This document shows, in pieces, positions 5,862 through 7,662 of a stretch of 7,662 nucleotides of DNA. The translations under genes were made by a program, and so were the position numbers. The stretch covers positions 1,596 to 9,257 of the forward strand of contig JALVPE010000097.1 of assembly GCA_027031945.1 (NCBI GenBank), read 5' to 3'. The notes beneath the pieces are model-generated. The model searched no databases and had not been told where the DNA came from. It saw nothing but the letters and a program-made list of their open reading frames with translations. How positions within the stretch are numbered: position 1 is the first letter of the stretch; every line of letters begins with the position of its first letter. This stretch comes from Candidatus Moraniibacteriota bacterium (GTDB lineage: Bacteria > Patescibacteriota > Minisyncoccia > Moranbacterales > GCA-2747515).

Positions 5862-5916
5862 AATAAACTGTAGAGATAATTTATTGAAACATTATTTAAT
5901 TAGTAGAATTAATGAT

Positions 5917-7290
5917 ATGGCAGAGGTAAAAACAGATATTGAAACATTTTCACGTATTAAAGTCATCGGGGTTGGCGGTGGCGGTGGGAATGCAATTTCT
6001 AGAATGATTGATGCTAATTTGAAAGGCGTTGAGTTTGTTGCGATTAATACAGATACACAAGCATTACATCATTCAACAGCGGAAGAAAAAGTGCATATAG
6101 GTAAAAGTTTGACAAAAGGACTTGGTGCCGGTATGAATCCAGAAGTTGGACGTCAAGCAGCAGAAGAAAGTCGTGAAGAGATTCAAAATGTTCTTAAAGG
6201 TGCAGATATGGTATTTGTTACTTGTGGGCTTGGTGGAGGTACAGGCACTGGAGCTGCACCGGTTGTGGCTGAAACAGCAAAGGAGTTGGGAATATTGACT
6301 GTTGCGGTTGTAACGAAGCCATTTTCTTTCGAGGGTGCTCGTAGACGTGCAATTGCCGATGAAGGGTTAGCTGCACTTAAAAAACGCGTTGATACCATTA
6401 TTTCAATTCAAAATGATAAAATTCTTTCTATAATTGATAAAAAAACGAGTCTGGTTAATTCTTTTAGAATCGTTGATGATGTTCTTAGGCAGGGTGTACA
6501 GGGTATTTCTGATATTATATGTAATAGTAGTAATGAAAGCGTTAACGTTGATTTTAAGGATGTAGAAACAACTATGTCAAATAGTGGAGATGCCCTTATG
6601 GGAATTGGTATAGCAACTGGAGAAAATCGAGCGGCAGAAGCAGCGAAGGCTGCGGTAAATAGTCCACTTTTAGATCTTTCGATAGATGGAGCAAAGCGAG
6701 TTTTATTTAATATTACTGGAAGTGATGACATTACTATGTTTGAAGTTGAAGAGGCTTCAAATGTTATTACTGAATCAGTAGACCCTGATGCGAAGATTAT
6801 TTTTGGTACAGTGATTAGTGATAAAGCAAATAAAGGCGAAATACAAATTACAGTTGTTGCTACTGGATTTGAAGATGAGGATGATGGTGAAGATGACGAT
6901 AAAAAAATAGGGGGTGTTGAAGAGCTTGCAAAAAATGGCGGATTTGTGACAACAACACATACAGAACAATCAACATCGCAACAAAAAACAATAAATGTAA
7001 GTCCCAAAATAAATAATAATGAACGGTTTGAACGTCGAAGTATTGATGTAGGCACGCAACAATCACACGGAATGCAAAATGATATTATTGAAGTCGATAA
7101 TCAACAAATGACGTCAGAAGATGTAATGCTACAATCTAGTGTTATGAATTCTCGAATGATTATCGATGAACCAATTAATTCTAAATTGAATCCTATTACG
7201 CAATCTGCAAAGAAAATAGTTACAGATAGTAAAGAGGATGAAGATCTTGATATTCCTGCTTTCATTAGAAAAAAAATGAAAAAAAGATAG
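5917..7290 (+). CDS. ftsZ: cell division protein FtsZ
   Basis: Tubulin-like GTPase that polymerises into the division ring. With the ATG at 5917 the product is 457 aa. The GTPase domain shows KVIGVGGGGGNA (15-26), the tubulin signature GGGTGTGAAPVVAE (106-119) and the T7 loop NVDFKDV (210-216) with Asp212 and Asp215. A linker of about 120 residues rich in Asn, Gln, Ser and Thr follows, then the C-terminal peptide DLDIPAFIRKK (443-453) that docks on FtsA, ending in basic KMKKR. An unusual acidic stretch, EDEDDGEDDD (319-328), opens the linker. An in-frame TTG at 5884 would add 11 residues; the ATG is preferred because it gives the usual short N-terminus. No Shine-Dalgarno precedes it. A strong terminator follows 37 bp after the stop. 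Confidence 0.96.
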   Translation: MAEVKTDIETFSRIKVIGVGGGGGNAISRMIDANLKGVEFVAINTDTQALHHSTAEEKVHIGKSLTKGLGAGMNPEVGRQAAEESREEIQNVLKGADMVFVTCGLGGGTGTGAAPVVAETAKELGILTVAVVTKPFSFEGARRRAIADEGLAALKKRVDTIISIQNDKILSIIDKKTSLVNSFRIVDDVLRQGVQGISDIICNSSNESVNVDFKDVETTMSNSGDALMGIGIATGENRAAEAAKAAVNSPLLDLSIDGAKRVLFNITGSDDITMFEVEEASNVITESVDPDAKIIFGTVISDKANKGEIQITVVATGFEDEDDGEDDDKKIGGVEELAKNGGFVTTTHTEQSTSQQKTINVSPKINNNERFERRSIDVGTQQSHGMQNDIIEVDNQQMTSEDVMLQSSVMNSRMIIDEPINSKLNPITQSAKKIVTDSKEDEDLDIPAFIRKKMKKR

Positions 7291-7327
7291 TATAACTGAT
7301 TGTTTTTTTGTAATTTTTATTTTATAC

Positions 7328-7370
7328 AAACATAAAAACCCTTAGAACGCTGCTAAGGGTTTTTATGTTT
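7328..7370. terminator. bidirectional intrinsic terminator after ftsZ
   Basis: Perfect 18-bp arms at 7328-7345 and 7353-7370 enclose the 7-nt loop AACGCTG. The C/G core CCCTTAG / CTAAGGG is flanked by A5 on the left and T5 on the right, so each strand has a U-tract on leaving the core stem. It serves ftsZ from the left and the minus-strand frame from the right. Confidence 0.92.
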
Positions 7371-7406
7371 ATAAAGAACAAATATTTCTAGTACAAATAT
7401 TTTTTT

Positions 7407-7649
7407 CTAGAGATTTGAAACTTTTTGTGCATATTTGTTTAGATTATTCAATTGATTGTCTGAAAGAGTTCTGGATTGTTCTATGGCAGAATTAATTAAA
7501 TCATTAGAAAAATCTATTTCTGTTCCAGAATGAATATTGGTTGCAGTAGTTGCTTTTTGAATATAATCTTCAATATAAATTTTATGAGCTGGTGTCAGCC
7601 CGGTAATATTATTTGTTTTTATATATTCTGCAACTGCTTTACGTGCCAT
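7407..7649 (-). CDS. unidentified protein, possibly the C-terminal end of a longer one
   Basis: An 80-residue frame read leftward from an ATG at 7649 and ending in TAG 37 bp from the shared terminator. I do not recognise the family. It is hydrophilic, rich in Asn, Thr, Ile and Lys, looks mostly helical, has no membrane segment, signal peptide or cysteine, and carries a Leu/Asn-rich end (DNQLNNLNKYAQKV at 64-77). The frame stays open through the four codons between this ATG and the window edge, and no Shine-Dalgarno is visible, so the visible part may be the tail of a larger protein. Convergent orientation onto an efficient terminator and the absence of any other gene here support it being real. 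Confidence 0.55.
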   Translation of the reverse strand: MARKAVAEYIKTNNITGLTPAHKIYIEDYIQKATTATNIHSGTEIDFSNDLINSAIEQSRTLSDNQLNNLNKYAQKVSNL

Positions 7650-7662
7650 CGTTGTCTTAGAG

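Noticed and set aside
5884..5916. TTG start giving FtsZ 11 extra residues
   Set aside because: No ribosome binding site, a rarer start codon, and the ATG at 5917 gives the usual FtsZ N-terminal length.
6408..7055. 215-codon minus-strand open frame inside ftsZ
   Set aside because: It is antisense to a clear FtsZ gene, is Ser/Pro/Ile-rich low-complexity sequence and resembles no protein family.
210..7290. Absence of TGA stop codons in all genes, as in TGA-recoding (Gly) candidate phyla
   Set aside because: All genes are full length with no in-frame TGA, so there is no evidence of recoding; TAA preference is expected at this base composition.

Overview
The window is about one-third G+C and carries nine complete plus-strand genes, plus one unidentified minus-strand reading frame at the right edge. 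In order they are signal peptidase I (lepB), histidyl-tRNA synthetase (hisS), a HIT-family hydrolase, ribosomal protein bS21 (rpsU), a YqeY/GatB-like protein, rRNA-maturation endonuclease YbeY, a diacylglycerol/undecaprenol kinase-type protein (DgkA), FtsA and FtsZ. The run rpsU-yqeY-ybeY-dgkA-ftsA-ftsZ, the compact proteins, the Lys-rich tail on HisRS and the low G+C suggest a candidate phyla radiation bacterium (Patescibacteria, Parcubacteria-like). That placement is inference from remembered gene order, not from a search. Every gene ends in TAA or TAG and reads through at full length in the standard code.

Layout: bases 1-91 hold a nested inverted repeat. Its inner part is a G+C-rich hairpin followed by seven T, probably the terminator of an upstream gene or a small dispersed palindromic element. 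A promoter-like region leads into lepB (210-815). A 72-bp gap with an A+T hairpin and an SD-ATG-TAA oddity precedes hisS (888-2366), and the HIT gene follows hisS by 10 bp. A 140-bp leader precedes rpsU (2886-3149), the only gene here with a textbook Shine-Dalgarno sequence. After rpsU comes a 15-bp perfect hairpin, then yqeY, ybeY, dgkA and ftsA packed 8-14 bp apart, as in an operon. A 109-bp gap with a TTGACA promoter candidate separates ftsA from ftsZ. An 18-bp perfect bidirectional terminator (7328-7370) ends the cluster against the convergent minus-strand frame.

Function: the cluster joins translation (HisRS, bS21, YbeY), membrane and export functions (LepB, DgkA) and the core divisome (FtsA, the membrane anchor, and FtsZ, the ring-forming GTPase). 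FtsA keeps a C-terminal amphipathic helix and FtsZ keeps the C-terminal peptide that binds FtsA, so the pair looks functional.

No defence system, CRISPR array, transposase or RNA gene is visible. The points most worth a second look are the rpsU-specific Shine-Dalgarno signal, the basic tail of HisRS, the intergenic hairpins without U-tracts, the YbeY motif substitution and the palindromic element at the left edge.
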